A stretch of 64,000 nucleotides of DNA from Planctopirus ephydatiae (GCF_007752345.1 NZ_CP036299.1:2123001-2187000); one strand, 5' to 3'; shown: positions 53,847 through 62,900, counted from the stretch's first letter. Numbers and translations: made by a program. Notes: generated by a model from the sequence alone, not told the origin.

Positions 53847-56072
53847 ATGCGTCGCACGATTTGGATCATGGCCGCACTGTGTGGCAGTTTCCCGATGGCG
53901 GATGTCCTTCCCGTGGGCTTGCCGCACAGCGCCGCTGCCAGCGAGATGTCTCCTGAGCAGAAGTATCTTCCGAACAACAGTGTGGCCATGGCTTCGGTCA
54001 GGCTGCGGAATATCGTGGAGTCGCCACTGTATCGACAGGCTGAGGGTGCGGGACTGCTGGCTGAATCACCACTCCTGAATTGGCCATTCCTTCAGAATCC
54101 CGCCTACATTGAACGCTTGCTGATCGCCGTCGATCAACCCGTCGTCGACCAATGGGCACAACTGGCCAAGCTCGGCGAAGTGAAGAAGCTGGACAGGTCG
54201 CGCGATCCCTTACTGGGTCTTTTAAAAGTCGATCTTGCTATGCATAACCACGCCAGCGCCTTGAATAGTCGGCTTCCAAGGCCGGATGGTGACGCTGAGG
54301 GAAAAGCCACCGGCTTGAGCTGGCGGGTCCATTTGCTCCCCCTGCTCGACGAGTTGGAACTCTACAAACAATTTCACTTCGATGAACCCTGGGATAGTCC
54401 GCACAACAAGTCGTTGATCCCCAGGATGCCGAAGGTCTTCGCTACAGCAGGTGTCACCGAACCAGGTAAGACCTCCATGCACCTGCCGGTGGGTGAGAAA
54501 CTCGCCTTCCAGAATGGTATGGCACAAGGCCCCTCGTTACGTGACGACAGGGATGGTCATGATAGCACCATCATGATTGTGGTGGCCAATCAATCGCTGG
54601 CCACCGAATGGACAAAGCCCGGCGGCTTGCCCATCGACCTCGATCATGTGCGTCAGTCCCTCGGCGGGATTCCCTCCGAAGGTCGGCCCATCGTGATGTT
54701 GTCGGGGAGAATCCTGAAGGCCTCGCCCAACATCCGCGATCAGGATCTGGTCGCCTTCATGACGGCACGCGGCGGTGAGTGGCTTGACTTCAGAGGGGTC
54801 TACGCTCCATCAAATCCCTTGCAACCTCTCCCCACCTTCGTCGCGACTCTTAAGGAACCGGTCGCCGCCCATCACATGGAGCGATCCGCGAATGAGTGGA
54901 CCACCATCAATGGTGAGACAGTTTACCTGAAAGATGGCGTCGGCCTGTGGGCACCCACGCCGACCACGGTCGTCATGGGAAACTACGAAACGCTGCAATC
55001 CCGCCTGAGAACCGGCACAGCCACCACGATGACACCGCATGCGCTGGTCGATCGGCTCAGTGGCACCGATGATCTCTCCATCGCGGTCGATATCAAGTCG
55101 CAGGATGCTCTTTGGCAAAAAATGGCCACATTCTTTCCGCAGGCAGATCAGCTCCTGAAATTCGAGTCTATCGCCATCGATGCCACTCTGAGCCGAGGGA
55201 CTGCGGGGAGTTCATTGGCGCGAGTGGAACTGCTGACCCGTCATCCAGAAGCAGCGGCAGTGGCCACTGAGGAACTGCGGAAGCAGTTGAACATCGTCAG
55301 GGCGGTCGTCCCGGGTATGATCGAATCCGCCGCCGGGGCTCCTCTGGTCGATTTAGTCGTCAACAGCCTGAAAGGTGTTGTCGTCAAGCAGGAAGGGGCA
55401 CACATCGTCTTGACGGTACTCGCACCTGCGAACATCAAAGAGCTTCCCGATCTGGCACAACCTCTGTTCGAGAAGCTGGGCCGCGAATTGTTTGCCAACA
55501 GCGAACGAAACTCTTTGAAGCAGATTGGCCTGGCCCTGCATCGATATCACGATGTCCACCATCGATTCCCCTCGAACTCACGGGGACCCGAAGTCGGCGA
55601 CAAAGGAGGCTTGAGCTGGCGGGTCCATTTGCTCCCCTTTCTGGGCCGAGCCGATTTATACAACGAGTTTCATCTTGATGAGCCCTGGGACAGCGAGCAC
55701 AACTTGAAGCTCGCGCAACAGATGCCCGAAGTTTTTCATTCGGATCTTGTCGCCGACCCGACGAAGACACCTTTTCAAGTCTTCGTGGGAGAAGGGACAC
55801 CCCTCGGCGGCGATGAAGGACTCCCCCTGAAGGCTCTCCGCGACAGCACCATGCATACGATTCTCGTCGTCCAGGCTGGAGCCGATCAGGCGACAATCTG
55901 GACCAAACCCGGCGGCTTGACCTACGAGAAGCCCAACCCGGCACAAGGCCTGGGCAAAGTCGGCGATCGAGGTTTTCTGGCACTCCTCGCGGATGGATCG
56001 GTCAGGCGATTTTCAGCAACGCTCCACCCATATTTTTTGCGACAACTCATCGAGCACAACAACGGATGGTGA
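53847..56072 (+). CDS. exported protein with two DUF1559-like modules
   Basis: A 741-residue protein with a signal peptide (IWIMAALCGSFPMADVLPVG). Two similar modules lie near residues 120-270 and 550-730. Each contains GLSWRVHLLPLL-type and FHFDEPWDSPHNKSL-type sequences, then PKVFATAG or PEVFHSDL, and TIMIVVANQSLATEWTKPGG or TILVVQAGADQATIWTKPGG, as in DUF1559 (the C-terminal part of planctomycete prepilin-like proteins). The N-terminal methylation helix of that family is missing. The part between, residues 330-545, resembles no known domain. At DNA level a 30-base stretch (54312-54341 and 55608-55637) is identical between the modules. Confidence 0.82.
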   Translation: MRRTIWIMAALCGSFPMADVLPVGLPHSAAASEMSPEQKYLPNNSVAMASVRLRNIVESPLYRQAEGAGLLAESPLLNWPFLQNPAYIERLLIAVDQPVVDQWAQLAKLGEVKKLDRSRDPLLGLLKVDLAMHNHASALNSRLPRPDGDAEGKATGLSWRVHLLPLLDELELYKQFHFDEPWDSPHNKSLIPRMPKVFATAGVTEPGKTSMHLPVGEKLAFQNGMAQGPSLRDDRDGHDSTIMIVVANQSLATEWTKPGGLPIDLDHVRQSLGGIPSEGRPIVMLSGRILKASPNIRDQDLVAFMTARGGEWLDFRGVYAPSNPLQPLPTFVATLKEPVAAHHMERSANEWTTINGETVYLKDGVGLWAPTPTTVVMGNYETLQSRLRTGTATTMTPHALVDRLSGTDDLSIAVDIKSQDALWQKMATFFPQADQLLKFESIAIDATLSRGTAGSSLARVELLTRHPEAAAVATEELRKQLNIVRAVVPGMIESAAGAPLVDLVVNSLKGVVVKQEGAHIVLTVLAPANIKELPDLAQPLFEKLGRELFANSERNSLKQIGLALHRYHDVHHRFPSNSRGPEVGDKGGLSWRVHLLPFLGRADLYNEFHLDEPWDSEHNLKLAQQMPEVFHSDLVADPTKTPFQVFVGEGTPLGGDEGLPLKALRDSTMHTILVVQAGADQATIWTKPGGLTYEKPNPAQGLGKVGDRGFLALLADGSVRRFSATLHPYFLRQLIEHNNGW

Positions 56073-56136
56073 CCGATTCGCGTACAACTGCTCGATAACG
56101 GTTGCATAGATTAGAATCAGCTTTTTTAAGGGAAGT

Positions 56137-56222
56137 TGGGTCGCTATGCGGATCATATTCCGCCCACCACCCGCGACATCTTCATGAGTAGGGTGCATGC
56201 CAATGCACCAAGTTCGCACGGC
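56137..56222 (+). repeat. repeat A copy
   Basis: GGGTCGCTATGCGGATCATA, then ACCACCCGCGACATCTTCAT and GCATGCCAATGCACCAAGTT. The longest of the three copies on the right side. Confidence 0.75.
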
Positions 56223-56296
56223 AACATACCTGGCCCCGCAGACGGCCAACATGCGGCATGTGTGACACGCTCAGAATTTAAAATTCTCGACCATCC

Positions 56297-56326
56297 GTGC
56301 CATGCTTGCGGCTCTGAGCAAGCATG
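56297..56326 (+). repeat. repeat C copy
   Basis: GTGCCATGCTTGCGGCTCTG then AGCAAGCATG. Confidence 0.8.
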
Positions 56327-56412
56327 TTCTGCCCGTCGATTAACTCATCTGAAATAAAGTAAGTTCAACAGGAGTCTCAGCCGCGTTTTGGTTACATCCA
56401 GACTATATTCCA

Positions 56413-56612
56413 AAGGGTGGCTCCGTTGAAAACTCCGATTTCTACCGCGGCGGTGAAGCTTCAAGAGGGCATTGCCGGAGAGGCAACTCCTTCAAGGTTT
56501 TCACCTGAAATCCCCAGAGCCTCGCAGGGCCCTTCTTCCGCCAACAGAACCTCACCCGTCTCCTGCACTCGCCTAGCCTGCCGACGAGCAACCTGTGACA
56601 TTCCGTCCTGCT
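56413..56612 (+). repeat. repeat B copy 3
   Basis: GGTGGCTCCGTTGAAAACTC, TTCTACCGCGGCGGTGAAGC, then AGAACCTCACCCGTCTCCTG and GCCGACGAGCAACCTGTGAC. The most diverged of the five long copies. Confidence 0.7.
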
Positions 56613-56893
56613 CCCTTTGATTTCTCACGTGTACCCCACTCGCTCGACATGCAGACGTCTTGTTGACCCGCCAGTTGATTGGCCCACCTTTGCCAGGTCA
56701 CCCAGCATCACGAAGCCCTCTTGGGCAGACCCCACGCAATTGTTCCGTATCCGCTGAGCTCTTCATGAAACAGGGTATTGACAGTATTTCTCACAATCCC
56801 GATTCTTGAAGAAATTCAGATTCCAGAATTGTCCGAGTCCAGCAACGTTCCCGTACAAACTCCCGTGACGTCCACTCATTCAAAGGCTCATCG

Positions 56894-57328
56894 ATGCTCT
56901 CACTCCATTCCGCTCGTGCTCGTTGGATGACCGGTGCATTCCTCCTGTTGGCCTTGGCCCTTACCGAGGGGATCTATTTCCGCGCTACGACAGCTGCGGA
57001 TAAGGAAGACCAGTCGTTGAGTGCCTTCATGCGGAAGAAACTCGATGCGTCATCGAAAATTCTGGAAGGGATTACCACTGAAGATTCTCAGCTTGTGGTG
57101 CAGGGGGCGGATGCATTGCTCGCCATGAGTAAAACCGAGATCTGGAATGTGCTCCTCGACCAGGACTATCGGGACTTCAATACGGAATTCCGTGGGTCAG
57201 TCCGCAAATTGCGGGATGCCGCCGAAAAGGGAAATTTCGACAATGCCACCTTGCAATGGATGGATGCGGTGAAGTCATGCGTCGAGTGTCACAAATACGT
57301 ACGGAGCCAGCGCCCTGTTGTGAAATAG
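56894..57328 (+). CDS. cytochrome c'-like exported heme protein
   Basis: A 144-residue protein with a signal or anchor helix (WMTGAFLLLALALTEGIYF), then a four-helix-bundle pattern: FMRKKLDASSKILEGITTED, GADALLAMSKTEIWNVLLDQ, FRGSVRKLRDAAEKGNF, and a last helix with the heme motif CVECH (Cys129, Cys132, His133) near the C-terminus. This matches the layout of the cytochrome c' family, which can bind NO or CO. No sixth ligand is visible, as expected there. It stands alone between two repeat-bearing regions. Confidence 0.8.
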   Translation: MLSLHSARARWMTGAFLLLALALTEGIYFRATTAADKEDQSLSAFMRKKLDASSKILEGITTEDSQLVVQGADALLAMSKTEIWNVLLDQDYRDFNTEFRGSVRKLRDAAEKGNFDNATLQWMDAVKSCVECHKYVRSQRPVVK

Positions 57329-57701
57329 AGTTGGTCAGAAGTAATGTCGGCGAGTCCGGCACTGCGGTGAGTCCCGACGTTATCCGTCGCTTTGTGCCCC
57401 CTGGCTGAAATTCCGATTTCTACCGGCGCGGCCCTGCCACAAAAGGGCACTGGCAACGCCGCAACCTTGTCCCATCTGAAATCTCAGCAACTCGCATGTC
57501 AATTCTTCCAGCAACAAAACCTCCTCTGCCTCCGGCACACAGGTCACCCGCAGACGACCAACTTGTGCCACCTCGCGGTTTCTTCGACGCGGAAGGTGAC
57601 GAATTTCGATCATCTGATTGTCGCAGATTCAAGTCTTGTTCGGGGAGGCCATCGGATCAGTTCTGCCCGGCTCCGCTTGACTTGTCTTGCGACGGCTCCG
57701 A
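57329..57701. other. 373-bp intergenic region with repeat B
   Basis: Copy 4 of element B covers 57397-57577. Short open frames across it are repeat sequence. Confidence 0.55.
57397..57577 (+). repeat. repeat B copy 4
   Basis: GCTGAAATTCCGATTTCTAC, GCCACAAAAGGGCACTGGCA, ATCTCAGCAACTCGCATGTC, AAAACCTCCTCTGCCTCCGG then CACACAGGTCACCCGCAGAC. The best-preserved copy and a good reference for the family. Confidence 0.85.
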
Positions 57702-59987
57702 TTACTTGGAAACTTCTGGGGAACTCAGGGCCACGCGGAAGCCGACGTAGTTGGAGCGAGTGTCCGGAGGGAAACCATTCATTCGACACCCTGACTTGCC
57801 TAACACTGCGGGACGCATCCAATCGCCGCCACGCTTCATTCGGAGATCGCCCTCCTTGGGGCCAGTGGGATCGCTAACCGCGCCCTCGGGGTAATCACCG
57901 GCCCAATCGCTGCACCATTCCATCACATTGCCGTGCATATCATACAGTCCCCAGGTGTTCGGATCTTTCCTACCGACCGGATGTGATTTGCCTTGACTGT
58001 TCGAAGAGAACCAGCCGTAGTCGTCAGCCAATTCCAGCCCTCCAAACCCGAACGGCGCGATACTGCCAGCCCGGCAGGCGTACTCCCACTCCGCCTCCGT
58101 CGGTAAGCGATACACTCGACCGTCCGCGCGCTCCTCGGGCAACTCCGAAAGCCTCTTGCAGAATTCAACAGCATCGTCCCATGAAACCTGTTCGACGGGA
58201 TGATTCGAGCTGTCAACGCCATTGACCTGCTCACCTTGAAAGTAACTCGGGTTGTTGCCCATCACCTTCAAGTACTGGGCCTGAGTGACCTCGAAAGCGC
58301 CCAGGTAGTAGTCCCGAGAGAGTGTCACTTCGTGCCGAGGCTCCGCATGCCAGGCACCCACTTCTTTAACCCCCGAGCCCATCTGCAATTTCCCCTTGGC
58401 GATCGGTACCAGCTTCATACCCATACTGTTGGTCATTCCCTGATCAGTCTGTGCCGCTGATGATTCAGCACTGCTCAGGCGAGCTTGCTCAATCGCTGCC
58501 TCAGCAGTGGCGGAAAGCTGTCTTGAAGCACTTAAGATCGGAAGCACTACTTTCGGCCCCTGACCGCGAAAATGAATCTTCGTTTGGGAGAGGTCGATTT
58601 GCACTCGTTCGTCTACCGCAGTGGCCCGCTTCAGGTAAACGTTCCACTCGTTCCGTTTCACCTCGGTGTAGATGACCTCGCCGCTGACCCAACTCTTTGG
58701 GCCAGTCTGCTCAAACGACTTCTCTGGGGACGAGCCCTGATAGGTGATCTTCGAGACGTTGCGACCGGTGATCTCGGGGTCGATGGCTGGCTTCGAGACC
58801 TCGACCGGCCAGCTATTGCGGACAATCCGGACCCCGATACTGAAGCATTGACTAGCCCCCTGCCACCGATAACTACGGGTCGCCAGTCGGCAGCGGGTGG
58901 CTTCCTTGAACAAGCAGCCGCCCCGGATCACTCGATCCGCACCGATTTCCTTCGCCATCGGATCCGTTCCGCCCGGCAATTCCTCGTAGTAACAGTCCTG
59001 AACCCACTCCCAGGTACTCCCGTTCATGTCGTGCAGGCCCCACGCATTCGCCTTCTTAGTGCCTACCGGCTTCAAATAACCGCCGCTGTTTCCATCGTGC
59101 CACGCCACCTCATCAAGATTACCTCCGGGATACATTCCTGTCTCACCCGCTCGCGCCGCGTATTCATACTGCGCTTCGGTCGGCAACGACATCTTCCCGC
59201 CATCCTCGGTCCCAAGTTTGGCGTTAACCTTTTCCATAAACACCTGAGCGTCGTCCCAACTGACGCCCACGATGGGGAGATTAGGACCTTTGTTTTTCTC
59301 GGGGTGAGGCTTGCCGTAGGGGCCAATGCCATCCAGTGGATTGCTCCCCATCACCGCCGTCCACTGCGATTGGGTTACCTCGGTTTTCGAGATCCAGAAG
59401 CCCTTGCTCAGGATGACTTTGACCTGATCTTCTCTGCTCTCCCTGCCCTCCTCGGATGGCAGGCTCCCCATCAGAAACTCACCCGCTGGGCACCAGCAGA
59501 AGGTCATCTTCACGCCGGGTGCGATTTCGAACTCACGCTCCTCGCCAGCACGGCTACCCCTGAGCTTTGCGTAAGCCTCTGCACCAGCGGCATCGACGGT
59601 GTCTGGATTGGCTTCTTTTCTTTGTGCATTCATCTCTGTCTTCGGGAGGGAGTCCCGAAGTTTCGCATCAAGTTCAGCAAGGTCCACATAGATGACGCGG
59701 TCCGACCACTTCCCGCTGATAACGGATTTGGAACGATGATTGATGTAAGAGCGCCCATCACGCTGACCCAGGTAAGTGATGCTGTGCATCGTTTGGGGCA
59801 TTCCGATTAAGGCATACTCCTTCTTGAACTCGGCTGGTGAAACACGCTTTGGCGTAACGCCGGCGGGAAGTTGATTTTCGTTGGTTGCAGGTTTCGAAGG
59901 GGCGGTAGTCTGCGCGTGCGTGCTGGCCAAGCAAATCAACGCGAGTGCCATGACAATGATTTCACCGAGGCTTTTCGATCTTCTCAT
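57702..59987 (-). CDS. exported protein with two formylglycine-generating-enzyme-like (FGE-sulfatase) domains
   Basis: A 761-residue protein with a signal peptide (IIVMALALICLASTHA). The first FGE/EgtB-type domain (about 150-400) shows FCWCPAGEFLMGSLPSEEGR, EVTQSQWTAVMGSNP, GVSWDDAQVFMEKVNAKLG and NGSTWEWVQDCY, RVIRGGCLFKEATRCR. The second (about 530-755) shows LVPIAKGKLQMGSG, EVTQAQYLKVMGNNPSYF, QVSWDDAVEFCKRLSELPEE, LPTEAEWEYACRAGS and MHGNVMEWCSDW, RMKRGGDWMRP. True FGEs need a Cys pair after the RGG motif; the second domain lacks it and the first has a different spacing. A structural or binding role is likely. Confidence 0.88.
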   Translation of the reverse strand: MRRSKSLGEIIVMALALICLASTHAQTTAPSKPATNENQLPAGVTPKRVSPAEFKKEYALIGMPQTMHSITYLGQRDGRSYINHRSKSVISGKWSDRVIYVDLAELDAKLRDSLPKTEMNAQRKEANPDTVDAAGAEAYAKLRGSRAGEEREFEIAPGVKMTFCWCPAGEFLMGSLPSEEGRESREDQVKVILSKGFWISKTEVTQSQWTAVMGSNPLDGIGPYGKPHPEKNKGPNLPIVGVSWDDAQVFMEKVNAKLGTEDGGKMSLPTEAQYEYAARAGETGMYPGGNLDEVAWHDGNSGGYLKPVGTKKANAWGLHDMNGSTWEWVQDCYYEELPGGTDPMAKEIGADRVIRGGCLFKEATRCRLATRSYRWQGASQCFSIGVRIVRNSWPVEVSKPAIDPEITGRNVSKITYQGSSPEKSFEQTGPKSWVSGEVIYTEVKRNEWNVYLKRATAVDERVQIDLSQTKIHFRGQGPKVVLPILSASRQLSATAEAAIEQARLSSAESSAAQTDQGMTNSMGMKLVPIAKGKLQMGSGVKEVGAWHAEPRHEVTLSRDYYLGAFEVTQAQYLKVMGNNPSYFQGEQVNGVDSSNHPVEQVSWDDAVEFCKRLSELPEERADGRVYRLPTEAEWEYACRAGSIAPFGFGGLELADDYGWFSSNSQGKSHPVGRKDPNTWGLYDMHGNVMEWCSDWAGDYPEGAVSDPTGPKEGDLRMKRGGDWMRPAVLGKSGCRMNGFPPDTRSNYVGFRVALSSPEVSK

Positions 59988-60693
59988 CTTTGTGGTTCCG
60001 TTGAGTTACTTTGCACTTACGTTCGAACCCCAAAAAGGGTTATGCGCATGAGTTCGCTGAAATCATTTGCGCGGATTCAAAAAAAGTTCGTTTCTCAAAA
60101 AGTAGCCAATGGTATCGTCTGACTGTTAGGGCGGAAAAAAGGTGTGAGGAATCGATTTCATAACAAGGGCCATTGGCTTGCTTTGTTCGACCGCGCATCA
60201 GACGCCCCGCGAGAACTCCTGCCCAGGGGTGAGCTCATGCGGCGGCGAAGAAAGGTGACTGCTGATCCTCAGGTAGCCCGCCGAATAGATTGGAATGCGT
60301 ATCATTCGTCGATACAGGCGGAGGACTTCGTTCTGTCCCATGACAACAGTCTAATCAGATTCGAGCCCAATCAGGCATCGAGTCTTTCACGAGGAAGGAT
60401 TGTTAACAGGTTTGGGAGCTCTGGCATGTCGAAAACCCGATCTCCGCGGCGTGGCGAAACTTCCGGATGCCGGTCCGCCATGGGATAACCGCGAAGCGCC
60501 CCATGCCGAATTGACATAGCAGTGCCAGGCAGAAAGACCTGGTGTTGAATCTGTGAAAAGAAATTGATTCTGGAATTATTTTTAAATCCGCCGACGAGTG
60601 CTCAGCGAATGCACATGCGAGCTGCTCAGTTCTGTCGACAGAATCGTCTTTCCGATCTCAAACCATCGAACCATTGTCAAAGGGAATCTGAAC
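59988..60693. other. 706-bp divergent intergenic region, no supported gene
   Basis: Between the divergent FGE-domain and fasciclin genes. A plus-strand open frame (60144-60488) has no protein-like pattern. An AT-rich stretch around 60563-60588 (TTGATTCTGGAATTATTTTT) could be part of the fasciclin promoter, but this is weak. Confidence 0.4.
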
Positions 60694-61179
60694 ATGAAAC
60701 TGTTTTTTGCCACTGTCTTGTCGTTGGCTGTTGTTTTGGGAGCTTCGTCATTTGCAGCTGCCGAGGATAAGAAGGATATCGTGGATACTGCGGTAGGTGC
60801 GGGTAGCTTCAAAACGCTGGTTGCTGCTGTCCAGGCGGCCGACCTGGTGGATACATTGAAGGGCAAGGGACCATTCACTGTCTTTGCACCGACCGACGAA
60901 GCTTTCGCCAAGCTTCCCAAGGGTACGGTGGAATCGTTGCTGAAGCCCGAAAACAAGGAGAAACTGATTGCCATCCTGACCTATCACGTGGTCCCCGGGA
61001 AAGTTATGGCCAAAGACGTCGTCAATCTCACCGAGGCAAAAACAGTGCAAGGTTCCACAGTGAAAATTGCTGTTGAAGGTGGCAAAGTGAGCGTCGGCGG
61101 TGCGAACGTGGTGAAGACCGATATTGTGACCAGCAATGGCGTCATTCACGTGATCGACGCAGTCATGTTGCCCAAGTAG
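60694..61179 (+). CDS. exported single fasciclin (FAS1)-domain protein
   Basis: A 161-residue protein with a signal peptide ([20 protein letters not shown], ending AAAED) and one FAS1 domain: [40 protein letters not shown] (H1/H-box-like), [19 protein letters not shown] and a final [14 protein letters not shown]. This is similar in plan to mycobacterial MPT70/MPB70. FAS1 domains act in cell-surface adhesion or matrix. The frame is open from 60598, but ATG 60694 starts the signal, with AAGGGA upstream. It is followed by a terminator hairpin and then a SigK-like/RskA-like pair. Confidence 0.92.
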   Translation: MKLFFATVLSLAVVLGASSFAAAEDKKDIVDTAVGAGSFKTLVAAVQAADLVDTLKGKGPFTVFAPTDEAFAKLPKGTVESLLKPENKEKLIAILTYHVVPGKVMAKDVVNLTEAKTVQGSTVKIAVEGGKVSVGGANVVKTDIVTSNGVIHVIDAVMLPK

Positions 61180-61206
61180 TATGCCTCATAGCTGTTAACG
61201 CAAGTT

Positions 61207-61238
61207 GGACGGGGTCGGTCTGCTTACTGACCCCGTCC
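61207..61238 (+). terminator. terminator-like hairpin after the fasciclin gene
   Basis: The stem GGACGGGGTCGGT pairs with ACTGACCCCGTCC (13 bp, one G-T pair) around CTGCTT. Only CTTT follows, so termination may be partial and allow read-through into the sigma factor gene. Confidence 0.75.
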
Positions 61239-61267
61239 CTTTGCACGCCTAGTGAGAGGAGGTTGAT

Positions 61268-61834
61268 TTGCAAGTCCCGCTTTTAACCCGCATTGCCAAC
61301 GGTGATACCGGAGCGGTTGATGAATGTATCGACCGCTATGGCGGGCTCGTGTGGTCGCTCGCCCGCCGACTCTCCTCTTCATTAGCTGATGCTGAAGACG
61401 CCGTTCAGGAAGTCTTCGTGGACTTGTGGAAGAATGCGGATCGTTATCGCGGGGAGATTGCTGGTGAGCCGACCTTTGTGGCAATGCTCGCGCGGCGTCG
61501 TCTGATTGATCGGCTCCGCAAGTCTGGCCGCCAGTTGGAATCACGACCAATCGATGAGCTTGCTTTGCAACATGCGGCTCCCCTGCAGACTTCCCCCGTA
61601 GAATTGGCGGAAGAAGTAGCCCAAGCTGCGGCTTGTCTGGAGAGGCTGCGAAAAGACGAACGGAAAGTGCTGGAACTCTCGATCTATCATGGCTTGCCGC
61701 AAACGCGAATCGCCAATCAAACGGGGCTGGCACTGGGCACAGTGAAAACCATTGCACGACGCGGGTTGTTACAACTCCGAGTTTGCATGCAAGTCCGCAA
61801 CCAGCGACGTTCGAATGAAGTTGAGGTCGTATGA
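61268..61834 (+). CDS. ECF sigma factor, SigK-like
   Basis: A 188-residue ECF sigma factor. Region 2: CIDRYGGLVWSLARRLSSSL, DAEDAVQEVFVDLWKNADRY and FVAMLARRRLIDRLRKSGRQ. Region 4: LERLRKDERKVLELSIYHGL, PQTRIANQTGLALGTVKTIA and RRGLLQLRV. The start is TTG 61268, with GAGGAGG five bases upstream. The stop overlaps the ATG of the anti-sigma gene (ATGA), giving translational coupling. The order fasciclin - sigma - RskA-type anti-sigma matches the mycobacterial SigK regulon, in which SigK controls the FAS1 proteins. That the upstream fasciclin gene is its target is inference. Confidence 0.92.
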   Translation: MQVPLLTRIANGDTGAVDECIDRYGGLVWSLARRLSSSLADAEDAVQEVFVDLWKNADRYRGEIAGEPTFVAMLARRRLIDRLRKSGRQLESRPIDELALQHAAPLQTSPVELAEEVAQAAACLERLRKDERKVLELSIYHGLPQTRIANQTGLALGTVKTIARRGLLQLRVCMQVRNQRRSNEVEVV

Positions 61835-62625
61835 GCAGGCATTCAAACCCTGAGACGAATCGTTGGGAAGAAATCCAGGTGACACGACTGCTGTTTGGTC
61901 TGACCGAGGAAGAGAAGACGGAGTACGACAGGCTTGCGAGTCGAATCCCTGTCGAAGAACTCGAACAGTTGGATCAGGTTGTCGCATCTCTTGATGTGAT
62001 TTGGGCGGACATGCAAACTGAACAGCTGCCTGAACATCTACGACGCGCGATCCGAATTCGAGCCTCGCAGGAATTGGCCGCAAAGCCCGTTGTGTCGTTA
62101 GCCAACCCCTCGACCTTCCCTGCGAAGGCCCTTCGTGGAAAGAAATATCTGCCCTGGTTTGTTTCAGCTCTCTGCCTGATGTTTGCAGTGTTTACCTGGA
62201 TCAATAACCGCCCGGCGGAAATAGTACGCCCTGATGTTGCTCAACGACGCGCTGAATTACTCACTGCGAATCAGGGGCTTGTGCAGGCAAGATGGTCACC
62301 AGGGCCGACGCCCAGTGAAGGTGCCACGGGCGACGTCGTCTGGAGTGCTTCGCAGCAACAGGGTTTCATGCGCTTTCGAGGGTTGCCGGTCAACACGCCC
62401 AGCCAAGAGCAGTATCAGTTGTGGATTTTCGCCAGAAATCAAAGTGACACGACGCCGATTGATGGCGGAGTGTTCGACATCACATCAACCGAAGAAGTTG
62501 TCATCCCGATCAACGCGAAGCTGTATGTTCAAGACGCGTATATGTTCGCAGTTACGATCGAGAAGCCAGGTGGCGTGGTGGTATCTTCTCGCGAACGACT
62601 GCCACTCCTCGCCAAGGTCGAGTAA
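61831..62625 (+). CDS. RskA-like transmembrane anti-sigma factor
   Basis: A 264-residue protein with a cytoplasmic N-terminal part (about 1-105: TRLLFGLTEEEKTEYDRLAS, DQVVASLDVIWADMQ). One transmembrane helix follows (LPWFVSALCLMFAVFTWI, about 107-124). The outer domain has the RskA C-terminal pattern: GDVVWSASQQQGFMRFRGLP, YQLWIFARNQSDTTPIDGGV, FDITSTEEVVIPINAKLYV and FAVTIEKPGGVVVSSRERLP. RskA family proteins hold the sigma factor until regulated proteolysis. Its ATG overlaps the stop of the sigma gene. Confidence 0.92.
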   Translation: MSRHSNPETNRWEEIQVTRLLFGLTEEEKTEYDRLASRIPVEELEQLDQVVASLDVIWADMQTEQLPEHLRRAIRIRASQELAAKPVVSLANPSTFPAKALRGKKYLPWFVSALCLMFAVFTWINNRPAEIVRPDVAQRRAELLTANQGLVQARWSPGPTPSEGATGDVVWSASQQQGFMRFRGLPVNTPSQEQYQLWIFARNQSDTTPIDGGVFDITSTEEVVIPINAKLYVQDAYMFAVTIEKPGGVVVSSRERLPLLAKVE

Positions 62626-62676
62626 CCCGACATCAACGGTGAGATGATGCAAAACGAGGTCGCTGGGCCTCGTTTC

Positions 62677-62863
62677 GCAGGCTCACCCAGACGCGGCCTT
62701 GCACGCCCGGGTGACGATAGCCACAAGAAACAGTTTTGCAAGAATGTATTAAAGTAGAGCAGGCTCCCGCCTGCCTGTCTCTCACGCCCAACAGCCTGCA
62801 TCCAACTCGCAGGGTGGCCCAGACGTGGCCTTGCACGTCTGGGTGACAACAGGCACAAGAAAC
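62677..62863 (+). repeat. two copies of a hairpin repeat flanking repeat F
   Basis: Copies at 62677-62730 and 62808-62863 share CGCAGG, CCCAGACG, GGCCTTGCACG, GGGTGAC and CACAAGAAAC. The second forms a perfect 10-bp stem CCCAGACGTG/CACGTCTGGG with loop GCCTTG. Between them, 62757-62798 is a repeat F copy like 48281-48333. Confidence 0.75.
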
Positions 62864-62900
62864 GACCCTCACAAGGTATCGTTGTGCACAATACGCAGCG

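Larger units (their letters stand above)
56073..56893. other. 821-bp intergenic region with repeats A, C and B
   Basis: It holds A (56137-56222), C (56297-56326) and B (56413-56612), all in plus orientation. The last 280 bases before the cytochrome gene show nothing recognisable. Confidence 0.55.

Noticed and set aside
58572-59810. 412-codon plus-strand open frame
   Set aside because: It lies fully antisense to the FGE-domain gene, with no recognisable protein pattern.
60144-60488. 114-codon plus-strand open frame
   Set aside because: No recognisable pattern and poor codon use; left as intergenic.
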